Shown here: piece after piece, positions 25,152 to 33,357 of the stretch | How the letters are laid out: each line of letters starts with the position of its first letter | Position numbering within the stretch: position 1 is the first letter of the stretch | From: CTSoil-075 sp964292325 | GTDB lineage: Bacteria; Bacillota; Negativicutes; DSM-13327 | NCBI GenBank assembly: GCA_964292325.1 | Contig: CAXYVG010000032.1 | Span: 1 to 35,726 of the forward strand | Reading direction: 5' to 3' | DNA: 35,726 bases | Made by a program: the position numbers and the translations under genes | Notes under the pieces: model-generated | Database searches by the model: none | The model's input: only the letters and a program-made list of their open reading frames with translations | Told to the model about the DNA's origin: nothing

Positions 25152-25853
25152 ATGTCAGTAATTTCAATGAAACAACTTTTAGAAGCCGGTGTTCATTTCG
25201 GACATCAAACAAGAAGATGGAATCCTAAGATGGCTCCTTATATTTTTACGGAGCGTAATGGTATCTACATCATTGACTTACAAAAAACAGTCAAAAAAGT
25301 AGAAGATGCTTACAATTTTGTGCGTGAAATCGGTAAAGATGAAACGGTTCTATTTGTTGGAACAAAAAAACAAGCACAAGATGCAGTAAAAGAAGAAGCA
25401 ATTCGTTCCAATATGTACTATGTCAATGAAAGATGGCTTGGTGGTATGCTAACTAACTTCCAAACGATTCAAAAACGTATTAAACGTTTAAAAGAATTGG
25501 AAAAAATGGAAGAAGAAGGCATATTTGAAGTGCTATCCAAGAAAGAAGTCCTTACACTTCGTCATGAAATGGAAAGACTACAAAAGTTCCTTGGTGGTAT
25601 TAAAGATATGACTAAGTTACCAGGAGCTTTGTTTATCATTGATCCTCGTAAAGAGCGTATTGCTGTTGCAGAAGCTAAAAAACTTGGTATTCCAATTGTT
25701 GCGATTGTCGATACAAATTGTGATCCGGATGAAATTGATTATGTAATTCCGGGTAATGATGATGCAATTCGTGCAGTAAAACTTTTAACTGCAAAAATGG
25801 CAGACGCTATTATTGAAGCTAGACAAGGCGAAGAATTAGAAGAAGCTGAGTAA
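25152..25853 (+). CDS. rpsB: 30S ribosomal protein S2
   Basis: A 233-residue protein with the S2 hallmarks: MKQLLEAGVHFGHQTRRWNP near the start, then IDLQKTVKK, NERWLGGMLTNFQTI at about 90-104 and IPIVAIVDTNCDPDEIDYVI near 184-203. S2 joins the small subunit late and sits between head and body. I start at ATG 25152, with GGGGTG at 25141-25146. An in-frame start at 25074 would read through the structured leader and add residues not seen in the family. It is followed by tsf as in nearly all bacteria. Confidence 0.97.
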   Translation: MSVISMKQLLEAGVHFGHQTRRWNPKMAPYIFTERNGIYIIDLQKTVKKVEDAYNFVREIGKDETVLFVGTKKQAQDAVKEEAIRSNMYYVNERWLGGMLTNFQTIQKRIKRLKELEKMEEEGIFEVLSKKEVLTLRHEMERLQKFLGGIKDMTKLPGALFIIDPRKERIAVAEAKKLGIPIVAIVDTNCDPDEIDYVIPGNDDAIRAVKLLTAKMADAIIEARQGEELEEAE

Positions 25854-25864
25854 AAATATATAAT

Positions 25865-25901
25865 AAGGGTAAGGGTTAATGAATGGTTACCCCTTACCCT
25901 T
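25865..25901 (+). promoter_or_regulatory. Strong hairpin between rpsB and tsf
   Basis: AAGGGTAAGGG (25865-25875) and CCCTTACCCTT (25891-25901) are perfect complements, an 11-bp stem with a 15-base loop. The following bases are CATAATAG, not a T-run, so full termination is unlikely. A partial terminator or RNA processing site that sets the S2 to EF-Ts ratio is a reasonable guess. Confidence 0.6.
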
Positions 25902-25924
25902 CATAATAGACAGGAGGATATTAG

Positions 25925-26572
25925 ATGATAACTGCTGAAATGGTAAAAGAATTGCGCCAAACTACTGGTGCAGGTATGATGGATTGTAAAAAAGCTTTAA
26001 TGGAAACGAACGGTAATATCAGTGAAGCTGTTGACTATTTACGTGAAAAAGGTTTAGCGGCAGCTGCTAAAAAATCTGGTCGTATTGCATCGGAAGGTGT
26101 TGTTGAATCTTACATACATGCAGGTGGACGAGTTGGTGTAATGGTTGAACTGAATTGTGAAACTGACTTTGTAGCGAAAACTGATGGTTTTAAAGCATTG
26201 GCTAGAGATATTGCGATGCAAATTGCTGCTGCAAATCCTACTTGTGTGCGCCGTGAAGAGGTTGATCCTACAATATTAGAACATGAGCGTGATATACTCA
26301 AAGCACAAGCTCTAAATGAAGGTAAACCTGCTAATATCGTTGAAAAAATGATTACTGGTCGGGTAGAAAAATATTATAAAGAAGTCTGTTTGATGGAACA
26401 AACTTTCATTAAGAATCCAGATCAAACTATTACTCAACTGATTAATGAAAACATTTCAAAAATTGGTGAGAATATCTCGGTTCGAAGATTTACTAGATAT
26501 CAATTGGGCGAAGGTATGGAGAAAAAATCTAACGATTTTGCTGCTGAAGTAATGGCTGCTGTCAAAAAATAA
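25925..26572 (+). CDS. tsf: Translation elongation factor Ts
   Basis: A 215-residue guanine nucleotide exchange factor for EF-Tu. The N-terminal UBA-like domain contains VKELRQTTGAGMMDCKKAL (about 6-24). The core contains the invariant TDFVAKTD segment near residues 80-87, which inserts into EF-Tu. It is shorter than the 293-residue B. subtilis protein, lacking part of the second core subdomain, a form seen in many other bacteria. AGGAGG lies before the ATG at 25925. The stop codon is inside the 5' arm of the terminator hairpin. Confidence 0.96.
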   Translation: MITAEMVKELRQTTGAGMMDCKKALMETNGNISEAVDYLREKGLAAAAKKSGRIASEGVVESYIHAGGRVGVMVELNCETDFVAKTDGFKALARDIAMQIAAANPTCVRREEVDPTILEHERDILKAQALNEGKPANIVEKMITGRVEKYYKEVCLMEQTFIKNPDQTITQLINENISKIGENISVRRFTRYQLGEGMEKKSNDFAAEVMAAVKK

Positions 26573-26600
26573 GAGAACACTAAAGTGTTCTCTTATTTTC
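26571..26600 (+). terminator. Terminator-like hairpin after tsf
   Basis: AAGAGAACACT (26571-26581) pairs perfectly with AGTGTTCTCTT (26584-26594), followed by ATTTTCT. The stem starts in the tsf stop codon. Genes downstream run on with short gaps and no strong promoter is seen before pyrH, so it is probably leaky. Confidence 0.65.
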
Positions 26601-26656
26601 TAAGGATTCTTATGTTGTTGTAAAAATTGGATTGAAGAATGGGGGTATGCTTAATT

Positions 26657-27382
26657 ATGGCAAAATATAAGCGCATCGTTTTAAAACTTAGTGGTGAGGC
26701 TTTGGCTGGACAACAAGGATATGGTATTGATCCAGTTATTGTTGACTCGATAGCTCGTCAGATAAAGGAAGTTAGAAAGACAAATCTAGAAGTTGCTATT
26801 GTAGTAGGTGGCGGTAATATTTGGCGCGGCCTGGCTGGTAGTGCAAAGGGTATGGATAGGGCTACTGCGGATTATATGGGGATGCTGGCGACTGTGATGA
26901 ATTCCTTGGCTTTGCAAGATGCTTTAGAACAATGTAATGTTGATACTCGTGTACAGACGGCTATTGAGATGCGACAAGTAGCGGAACCTTATATTCGTCG
27001 CCGAGCTATTCGACATTTAGAAAAAAATCGAGTGATTATTTTTGCTGCAGGTACTGGTAATCCTTATTTTTCTACCGATACAACAGCAGCACTTAGAGCT
27101 GCTGAAATTGAGGCAGATGTAATTCTAATGGCGAAAAAGAATACAGATGGTGTATATGATTCAGATCCACGTTTAAATCCAGATGCGAAAAAGTTCAATG
27201 AACTTGCTTATATTGAAGTGTTACAGCGAGGATTAGGTGTGATGGATTCTACAGCTATTAGTTTGTGTATGGATAATGAAATTCCAATTGTAGTATTTAG
27301 TATTGATGAACCAGGTAATATTTTAAAAGCTGCTCTTGGCGAAGATATCGGTACTATTGTGGGGGTAAAAAATGATGATTAA
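26657..27382 (+). CDS. pyrH: UMP kinase
   Basis: A 241-residue amino acid kinase fold enzyme that makes UDP from UMP with ATP. Visible are KLSGEALAG (residues about 9-17), the phosphate loop VVGGGNIWRG (about 48-57), the basic RRAIRHLEKNRV segment and the NTDGVYDSDPR nucleotide-binding segment near 165-175. ATG 26657 follows GGGGG at 26641-26645; ATG 26639 would lack a binding site and adds six residues. The end overlaps frr by 11 bases. The tsf-pyrH-frr order is standard. Confidence 0.96.
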   Translation: MAKYKRIVLKLSGEALAGQQGYGIDPVIVDSIARQIKEVRKTNLEVAIVVGGGNIWRGLAGSAKGMDRATADYMGMLATVMNSLALQDALEQCNVDTRVQTAIEMRQVAEPYIRRRAIRHLEKNRVIIFAAGTGNPYFSTDTTAALRAAEIEADVILMAKKNTDGVYDSDPRLNPDAKKFNELAYIEVLQRGLGVMDSTAISLCMDNEIPIVVFSIDEPGNILKAALGEDIGTIVGVKNDD

Positions 27383-27932
27383 AGATCTTTATACTAGTTA
27401 TGAAGAAAAAATGAAAAAAGCATTAGATGCCTTACGAAGAGAATTAGCTACACTACGAGCTGGACGGGCTACACCAGCATTGCTTGATAAAATTACTGTG
27501 GATTATTATGGTACGCCGACACCGATTAATCAGGTAGCGAATATTGCAGTACCTGAACCACGGATGATTACCATTCAGGCATGGGAAAAAACAATGATTG
27601 CTCAAATTGAAAAGGCCATTTTAAAATCTGATTTGGGACTTAGTCCTAATAGTGATGGCGTTGTAATTCGCCTTAATATACCACAGCTTACTCAACAACG
27701 TCGTACAGAACTTGTCAAAGTCGTTCATAAGAAAGCGGAAGAAAATCGGATTGCCATCCGTAATTTTCGTCGTGATGCTAATGATACAATCAAAAAGCTT
27801 GAAAAAGAAAAAACTGTTTCTGAGGATGAATCCAAAAAAGCACAAGATGATATGCAGAAACTGACCGATAAATACATTAAAGAAGTAGATGTTGTTATGA
27901 GTGCTAAAGAAAAGGAAATCATGGAAGTATAA
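27372..27932 (+). CDS. frr: Ribosome recycling factor
   Basis: A 186-residue near-tRNA-shaped protein that with EF-G splits post-termination ribosomes. Conserved parts are LRAGRATPALLDKITVDYYG (about 28-47), TPINQVANI and the RRDAND segment near 134-139 of the three-helix bundle. Length matches the family. The start may be ATG 27372 or ATG 27375, both behind GGGGG at 27361-27365. Its stop overlaps the following 66-codon gene by one base (TAATG). Confidence 0.96.
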   Translation: MMIKDLYTSYEEKMKKALDALRRELATLRAGRATPALLDKITVDYYGTPTPINQVANIAVPEPRMITIQAWEKTMIAQIEKAILKSDLGLSPNSDGVVIRLNIPQLTQQRRTELVKVVHKKAEENRIAIRNFRRDANDTIKKLEKEKTVSEDESKKAQDDMQKLTDKYIKEVDVVMSAKEKEIMEV

Positions 27933-28132
27933 TGGTAGATACAATTGCTCAATGTTTATCCGTAGTTAGACCCCAATTAGAGCAAAGTAATATAAAGTAT
28001 AACATCTCGATGACTCGTCCCACTCGTGATGTGTCAAATTTAGATGAAGAGAGCCTTTATGTCATTCGGCAACAAATGGATTCGAAGGGTATTTATCAGT
28101 TGGTCGTTGCTGCTAAAATGAAAAAGTGTTAA
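27932..28132 (+). CDS. Small protein of unknown function coupled to frr
   Basis: I do not recognise this 66-residue protein. Its ATG shares a base with the frr stop and no separate binding site is clear beyond GAAATCATGGAAG, so translation probably depends on coupling. It is soluble and mildly basic, with an N-terminal helix (VDTIAQCLSVVRPQLEQ), a TRPTRDV segment and a C-terminal strand ending QLVVAAKMKKC. Predicted order of helix, strand, helix, strand is possible. B. subtilis has no gene between frr and uppS. A link to ribosome recycling is only a guess from position. It may be lineage-specific. Confidence 0.6.
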   Translation: MVDTIAQCLSVVRPQLEQSNIKYNISMTRPTRDVSNLDEESLYVIRQQMDSKGIYQLVVAAKMKKC

Positions 28133-28146
28133 TATAGTATATAGGT

Positions 28147-28176
28147 TTGTTTTTCTATTGCTGATGGATATATAAA
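28147..28176 (+). promoter_or_regulatory. Possible sigma-A promoter before uppS
   Basis: TTGTTT (28147-28152) and TATAAA (28171-28176) are 18 bases apart; TATATA at 28169-28174 gives a 16-base spacer. Transcription would start near 28183, just ahead of a GC-rich, structured stretch and a terminator. Confidence 0.4.
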
Positions 28177-28179
28177 TAA

Positions 28180-28260
28180 GGTGCCTGTGCGGCGGTTTGC
28201 CCTGTTGGTGCTATTTGGCTCCATGATTGGAAAACCCCCTCGCAAGAGGGGGTTTAGTTT
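28180..28260 (+). ncRNA. Candidate small RNA or uppS attenuator leader
   Basis: An unusually GC-rich island in an AT-rich gap. GGTGCC (28180-28185) can pair with GGCTCC (28217-28222) with one mismatch, enclosing GGC/GCC around GGTTT at 28191-28201. It is followed by the terminator at 28232-28255. With the promoter upstream it could make an RNA of about 75 bases, or act as an attenuator for uppS. It fits no family I know. Expression is not shown. Confidence 0.3.
28232..28260 (+). terminator. Terminator before uppS
   Basis: AAACCCCCTC (28232-28241) and GAGGGGGTTT (28246-28255) form a perfect 10-bp stem with a GCAA loop, followed by AGTTTATTATT. It is stable and lies 30 bases before uppS, so it either ends the rpsB operon or attenuates uppS. 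Confidence 0.75.
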
Positions 28261-28289
28261 ATTATTAGGTTATTCTGGAGGGGCAGAAG

Positions 28290-29057
28290 ATGTGGGAAAA
28301 ATGGTTTGGTAAAAAAAATGAGTTAGTAGAGAAAACTGATGTATTAGATCCAGATAAAATGCCCCAGCATATTGCTATTATTATGGATGGTAATGGTCGC
28401 TGGGCCAAAAGTAAAGGTATGCCACGTGCATTAGGTCATCGCGCAGGAGTGGAGAGTTTACGTGGTGTTGTTACGACAGCTGTCAATATGAAACTCAAAG
28501 TATTAACCGTATATGCATTTTCTACTGAAAATTGGAAACGCCCACCTGATGAAGTAATGCTATTAATGAGGTTATTTTCGGAGTATATTGATAGCGAAAT
28601 CGATGAATTACATAAAAAAAATGTACAGATCCGTTTTATTGGTAAAGTCGATGAATTAGATGAAAAATTACAGCAGAAGGTTGAAAAAACCCAGGCATAT
28701 ACTAGAGGAAATACGGGACTCGTTTTTAATCTGGCAGTGAATTATGGTGGGCGAGCGGAGATTGTGCGTTCGGTCCAAATGATAGCAGAAAAAGTCTTAC
28801 ATGGTGAGATGTTGCCTCAAGACATTACGGAAAAGAATATTGGCGAACATTTATATACGTCTGATTTACCTGAACCAGATTTATTAATTAGACCGAGTGG
28901 AGATTTTCGAGTTAGTAATTTTTTATTATGGCAATTGGCATATACTGAATATTGGTTTACGGATATTTATTGGCCTGATTTTAAACCTGAGAATTTAATT
29001 GAGGCTATCTTAGATTTTCAAAAAAGGGAACGAAGATTTGGCGGATTGAAGAAATAA
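28290..29057 (+). CDS. uppS: Undecaprenyl diphosphate synthase
   Basis: A 255-residue cis-prenyltransferase that builds the C55 lipid carrier for cell wall and surface polymers from farnesyl and isopentenyl diphosphates. Motifs are IIMDGNGRWAK with catalytic Asp D33, GHRAG near 48-52, TVYAFSTENWKRP (about 71-83), and RPSGDFRVSNFLLWQLAYTE near 201-220. GGAGGGG lies before the ATG. The N-terminal 20 residues precede the conserved core and are variable. Its substrate comes from the pathway of dxr and ispG, both encoded downstream. Confidence 0.96.
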   Translation: MWEKWFGKKNELVEKTDVLDPDKMPQHIAIIMDGNGRWAKSKGMPRALGHRAGVESLRGVVTTAVNMKLKVLTVYAFSTENWKRPPDEVMLLMRLFSEYIDSEIDELHKKNVQIRFIGKVDELDEKLQQKVEKTQAYTRGNTGLVFNLAVNYGGRAEIVRSVQMIAEKVLHGEMLPQDITEKNIGEHLYTSDLPEPDLLIRPSGDFRVSNFLLWQLAYTEYWFTDIYWPDFKPENLIEAILDFQKRERRFGGLKK

Positions 29058-29078
29058 GGTCTAGAGGTAGGTGTTTTA

Positions 29079-29906
29079 ATGCTTGGTAAGCGAATTTTGA
29101 CGGCAGTGATCGGTATGCCTGTTGCTGTTTATGTAATTAACTATGGAAAATGGTTATTTGCGCTTACAATTCTGATTCTTACATTATTAGCTTGGCATGA
29201 ATTTTATACGATGTTACAACATAAAAACATTAAGATCTCTTATAAATTGGGTATTATAGTAAATTTATTGATTTTAGGATGCGCAGGGATAGGAAATTCG
29301 CAAGAATTTGCAGTTATTACTTTTGTTAGTACATTGTTATTATTAATGAAAATAATAACTTCAGGTACTAGATTTACGGTAGTAGATGCAGCGTGCTCAC
29401 TACTCGGTATACTTTATATCGGCATGTCATTTTCTCATTTATTATTGCTTAGGTATACAAATGATTCTCTATATTTAATGACGAATATGGGAGAAATATC
29501 GGCTGGAGCAGCTTATTTATGGTTGGCTTTTCTCGGTACATGGGCGAGTGATACCTTTGCATATTTTGTTGGGACGTATTTAGGAAAACATAAATTATGT
29601 CCGTTGATTAGTCCTGGTAAAACAATTGAAGGTGCAATAGGTGGTATGATTGGTAGTATCATTGCTATCATGCTACTCGGGGTACTCTTTAAATTACCAG
29701 TCTATCATTGTATCATAATGGGACTATTAGTTGGAATTGCTGCACCTCTTGGTGATTTAGTAGAATCTGCAATCAAACGTTTCGCTGGTGTAAAAGACTC
29801 GGGACAAATTTTACCAGGACATGGTGGTATTTTGGATCGTTTTGATAGTATACTATTTACAGTACCTGTTATATATTACTATATGCATATTTTTGTATTA
29901 CTGTAG
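29079..29906 (+). CDS. cdsA: Phosphatidate cytidylyltransferase
   Basis: A 275-residue integral membrane enzyme that makes CDP-diacylglycerol from phosphatidate and CTP, the branch point for phospholipids. Several hydrophobic helices are visible. The C-terminal signature SAIKRFAGVKDSGQILPGHG, followed by GILDRFDS, spans about residues 229-256. FLGTWASDTFAYFVGTYLGK near 150-170 is also typical. GAGGTAGG serves as binding site. It follows uppS as in B. subtilis and most bacteria. Confidence 0.95.
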   Translation: MLGKRILTAVIGMPVAVYVINYGKWLFALTILILTLLAWHEFYTMLQHKNIKISYKLGIIVNLLILGCAGIGNSQEFAVITFVSTLLLLMKIITSGTRFTVVDAACSLLGILYIGMSFSHLLLLRYTNDSLYLMTNMGEISAGAAYLWLAFLGTWASDTFAYFVGTYLGKHKLCPLISPGKTIEGAIGGMIGSIIAIMLLGVLFKLPVYHCIIMGLLVGIAAPLGDLVESAIKRFAGVKDSGQILPGHGGILDRFDSILFTVPVIYYYMHIFVLL

Positions 29907-29946
29907 TATATAATAGTTTACGTACGTGGAAAAGGAGAATTTTCTA

Positions 29947-31104
29947 ATGCAACATATAGCGATTTTAGGTAGTACTGGTTCGATTGGTACACAAGCGTTA
30001 GACGTAATTGCAGCAAATCGTGAACAATTTAGTGTAACGGCTTTAGCTGCGTATCATAATGATCAATTATTAGAAGAACAAATTGAGCATTTTAAACCAG
30101 ATATTGCTGTGCTTGTCGATCATGAGGCTGCTGATCGGCTCATTCGAAGATATTCAGGATCAACGGTTATTTTAAAGGGTGCAGAGGGATTGATTGCCGC
30201 TGCTACTCACTCTAATGTTCATACCGTACTAACTTCTTTAGTGGGGTTTGCAGGTCTTAAACCAACCATTGCTGCGATTGAGGCTGGTAAAAATATTGCA
30301 CTTGCAAATAAAGAAACGCTAGTAGCTGCTGGTGAATTGATAACCAATCTAGCAAAAGAAAAAGGCGTCAAAATTTTACCGGTTGATAGTGAGCATAGTG
30401 CGATATTTCAGTGTTTGCAAGGCGAAAATAAAAAAAATATAAATCGTATTCTGTTAACTGCTTCCGGTGGACCTTTTCGTGGGCGGAGCACGCAAGAATT
30501 AGAGCAGATAACAGTTGAAGATTGTTTGCGTCATCCTACTTGGTCTATGGGGAAAAAAATTACAATTGATTCTGCAACGCTTGCCAATAAGGGATTAGAA
30601 GTAATTGAGGCTCGCTGGTTATTTGATGTGGATTATTCCCAAATTGAAGTGTTGGTTCATCCACAAAGCATTGTTCATTCGATGGTTGAATATATTGATG
30701 GATCAGTGATTGCGCAATTAGGAATGGCTGATATGCGTGTGCCAATCCAATATGCATTTACCTATCCAGAGCGATTGATAGCAGATTATCCTAAACTTGA
30801 TTTCAAAACGTTATCGGCATTAACTTTTGCTGCACCTGATACTACTACTTTTCCAGCATTAGCGCTTGCATATCATGCAGGGCGCACTGGCGGGACTGTG
30901 CCATGTGTATTTAATGCTGCAAATGAAGAAGCGGTATATGCTTTTCTAGGTGGCAAGATACGATTCCTTGATATTATGACAGTGATTCGTACGGTAGTAG
31001 AAAGTCATATCGTCATTGCTACCCCTAATTTAGAAGATATTTATCGTGCTGACATTTGGGCACGTTCTCAGGCCAAAGAAATCTTGATAGGACTTATGCA
31101 ATAA
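29947..31104 (+). CDS. dxr: 1-deoxy-D-xylulose 5-phosphate reductoisomerase
   Basis: A 385-residue enzyme that makes methylerythritol 4-phosphate, the first committed step of the MEP isoprenoid pathway. The NADPH-binding motif is GSTGSIGTQALDV (from G8). Metal ligands are D147 and E149 in VDSEHSAIF, and E218 in NKGLEVIEA. The substrate loop HPQSIVHSMVEYIDGS and MADMRVPIQYA follow. I use ATG 29947, with AAAGGAG at 29931-29937; a GTG at 29926 upstream would include that site. It supplies precursors for UppS. The dxr-rseP pairing is common in bacteria. Confidence 0.96.
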   Translation: MQHIAILGSTGSIGTQALDVIAANREQFSVTALAAYHNDQLLEEQIEHFKPDIAVLVDHEAADRLIRRYSGSTVILKGAEGLIAAATHSNVHTVLTSLVGFAGLKPTIAAIEAGKNIALANKETLVAAGELITNLAKEKGVKILPVDSEHSAIFQCLQGENKKNINRILLTASGGPFRGRSTQELEQITVEDCLRHPTWSMGKKITIDSATLANKGLEVIEARWLFDVDYSQIEVLVHPQSIVHSMVEYIDGSVIAQLGMADMRVPIQYAFTYPERLIADYPKLDFKTLSALTFAAPDTTTFPALALAYHAGRTGGTVPCVFNAANEEAVYAFLGGKIRFLDIMTVIRTVVESHIVIATPNLEDIYRADIWARSQAKEILIGLMQ

Positions 31105-31181
31105 ACATATAATTTTTTGCTCTATTTAGTAATTCGCATTGAACCAATTTTAAAAAAATAGCAAAGTAGGGGGGAATTTTA

Positions 31182-32204
31182 TTGTTAACGACAGCTGTGG
31201 CTACGATTTTTGTATTTGGGCTATTGGTATTGGTTCATGAATTAGGTCATTTTTTCACAGCTAAATTCGTAGGGATGCGTGTTGATGAGTTTGCTCTTGG
31301 GTTCGGTCCTAAAGTAGTGAGTTATAAATATGGTGAAACATTATATTCTTGGCGGATTATACCACTTGGTGGTTTTAACAAAATTGCAGGTATGGATCCA
31401 GATGAAGAGCAAGATGAAAGGTCTTTTTATGCTAAATCGGTACCAGCTAGAATGTTTGTAATTGTAGCTGGTTCTGCGATGAATTTTGTCTTGCCCATAG
31501 TTTTATTTTTAGTTATTTTCCTAAGTGCAGGCATTGATACTCCATCGGCACAACCGATTGTTGGTACTGTATTTGCTGATAAACCAGCAGCGCAAGCAGG
31601 TCTAATGACTGGGGATCATATTATAGCTGTGAACGATGATGAGATTACATCATGGCAACAATTTGTTTCCATTATTCAAGTGAATGCTAACAATCCATTG
31701 TCCCTGCATTATAAACAAGATGGTATCTTGAAAACTATTATTGTGACACCAGAGTATGATGAAAAAGGCAATCGTGGTATCATTGGTATTATGCCGAAAC
31801 TTGAAAAATATCATCCTGGTGCAGTTGAGGCTGTTGGTTTATCATTCAAACAAACGTATATGGTTGCTAGTAGCATGGTGGTTGGGATTGCTCATATGAT
31901 TACAGGAAAAGTCGCTGCAGAAGTAGCGGGACCTATCGGTGTGGCTAAAATGACAGGTGAGGTCGCACAATTAGGTTTGATGCCATTGTTGCAATTTACT
32001 GCTTTTTTGAGTCTGAATTTGGGGATTTTTAACTTGTTACCAGTACCAGTTCTTGATGGCGGACATTTAGTAACATTGGCAGTTGAGGGAGTACGTGGTA
32101 AACCATTAGGTAAGAAAGCGATGCAGGTAATACAAACAGTTGGGCTTGGTTTATTGTTATTATTATTTGTGTTCGCTACATTTAAAGATATTTTTAATCG
32201 GTAG
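31182..32204 (+). CDS. rseP: Site-2 metalloprotease RseP/RasP
   Basis: A 340-residue membrane zinc protease that cuts substrates inside the bilayer. The HExxH motif is H19-H23 (VHELGHFFTAKFVG) in the first helix, and the third zinc ligand is D292 in PVPVLDGGH. A single PDZ domain lies at about 115-200, including AAQAGLMTGDHIIAVN. Two more helices follow. In B. subtilis, RasP cuts anti-sigma factors, FtsL and signal peptides. Start is TTG with AGGGGGGAA upstream; ATG options are far inside the motif region. No anti-sigma gene is nearby, so targets are unknown. Confidence 0.95.
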   Translation: MLTTAVATIFVFGLLVLVHELGHFFTAKFVGMRVDEFALGFGPKVVSYKYGETLYSWRIIPLGGFNKIAGMDPDEEQDERSFYAKSVPARMFVIVAGSAMNFVLPIVLFLVIFLSAGIDTPSAQPIVGTVFADKPAAQAGLMTGDHIIAVNDDEITSWQQFVSIIQVNANNPLSLHYKQDGILKTIIVTPEYDEKGNRGIIGIMPKLEKYHPGAVEAVGLSFKQTYMVASSMVVGIAHMITGKVAAEVAGPIGVAKMTGEVAQLGLMPLLQFTAFLSLNLGIFNLLPVPVLDGGHLVTLAVEGVRGKPLGKKAMQVIQTVGLGLLLLLFVFATFKDIFNR

Positions 32205-32280
32205 AGACGATTGATTTGAGTCTGTTTTGATAGTTTAGAAAATACATAGGTTTTTATTCAGTAAAGAAATGGGTGAAATT

Positions 32281-33354
32281 ATGCAACGTAAAAAAACTTC
32301 TTCTGTATGTATTGGCAATATACAGATTGGTAATGCAGCTCCTATCGCTGTACAATCGATGACGAATACGAAAACTGACAATGTAGAAGCTACAGTAGCG
32401 CAAATTAAACAATTAAGTGACGCTGGCTGTGATATCGTAAGAGTGGCAGTGCCGGATATGTCTGCCGCTCAGGCAATAAGGCAAATTAAAGCCCATAAAG
32501 ATGTCAATGTGCCGCTTATTGCTGATATTCACTTTGATTATCGACTGGCTCTTGCTGCCATGGAAAGTGGAGTGGACGGACTACGTATTAACCCTGGTAA
32601 TATGGGGGACACCGAACAAGTTGCAATGATTGTTGAAAAAGCGAAACAACGTCATATTCCGATTCGGATTGGTGTGAATGCTGGATCGCTTGATAAAGAG
32701 ATTCTAGCGAAGTATGGCGGACATCCTACACCTGCTGGCATGGTAGAAAGTGCCTTGCAGCATATTGCTATTTTAGAAAATCTTGGTTTTTATGATATTA
32801 AAATATCACTAAAAGCCAATGATGTTCCGATGACGATTCAGGCTTATCAGTTAATGTCGGAGACTGTAAAGTATCCACTGCATTTAGGCATTACAGAAGC
32901 GGGAACGATAAAATCAGGAATTATTAAATCGGCAGTTGGTATTGGTGCTTTGCTGGCACAAGGTATTGGTGATACCATTCGTGTATCTTTGACAGGCGAT
33001 CCTGTTGAAGAAGTACGAGCCGCTAATGAGATTTTAAAGGCATTAGGTTTGAGAGAATATGGTCCGACCTTAGTGTCTTGTCCGACTTGTGGACGTTGTA
33101 ATATCGATTTGGCAGCGATTGCTGTGCAAGTTGAGGAAAAATTGAAAACTTTTAGTAAACCACTCAAGGTTGCCGTTATGGGGTGTGTAGTAAACGGTCC
33201 AGGAGAAGCTCGTGAAGCTGACATTGGAATTGCTGGTGGTAAAGGACAAGGACTCGTTTTTCGCAAAGGCGAAATTATACAAACCGTTACAGAAGATCAG
33301 TTATTACCAGTATTATTTGCTGAAATTGATAAGCTTATTGAGGAGGAACAGTAA
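32281..33354 (+). CDS. ispG: 4-hydroxy-3-methylbut-2-enyl diphosphate synthase IspG
   Basis: A 357-residue iron-sulfur enzyme late in the MEP pathway, converting MEcPP to HMBPP. The N-terminal TIM barrel contains GNAAPIAVQSMTNT and DIHFDYRLAL. The cluster ligands are C267 and C270 (SCPTCGRC), C302 (MGCVVNGPGE) and E309, matching the E. coli set in order and spacing. Start is ATG 32281 with GGGTGA upstream; ATG 32269 is an alternative adding four residues. It lies between rseP and proS, an order seen in Clostridia and Negativicutes but not in B. subtilis. Confidence 0.96.
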   Translation: MQRKKTSSVCIGNIQIGNAAPIAVQSMTNTKTDNVEATVAQIKQLSDAGCDIVRVAVPDMSAAQAIRQIKAHKDVNVPLIADIHFDYRLALAAMESGVDGLRINPGNMGDTEQVAMIVEKAKQRHIPIRIGVNAGSLDKEILAKYGGHPTPAGMVESALQHIAILENLGFYDIKISLKANDVPMTIQAYQLMSETVKYPLHLGITEAGTIKSGIIKSAVGIGALLAQGIGDTIRVSLTGDPVEEVRAANEILKALGLREYGPTLVSCPTCGRCNIDLAAIAVQVEEKLKTFSKPLKVAVMGCVVNGPGEAREADIGIAGGKGQGLVFRKGEIIQTVTEDQLLPVLFAEIDKLIEEEQ

Positions 33355-33357
33355 TTT

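Noticed and set aside
28194..28204. CAGGGCAAACC on the minus strand, resembling part of a c-di-GMP-I riboswitch
   Set aside because: The second conserved half and tetraloop receptor pattern are missing, and the strand points away from any gene start.
28180..28255. Signal recognition particle RNA before uppS
   Set aside because: The GGAAGGAAGC-type Ffh-binding core is absent and the element is too short.
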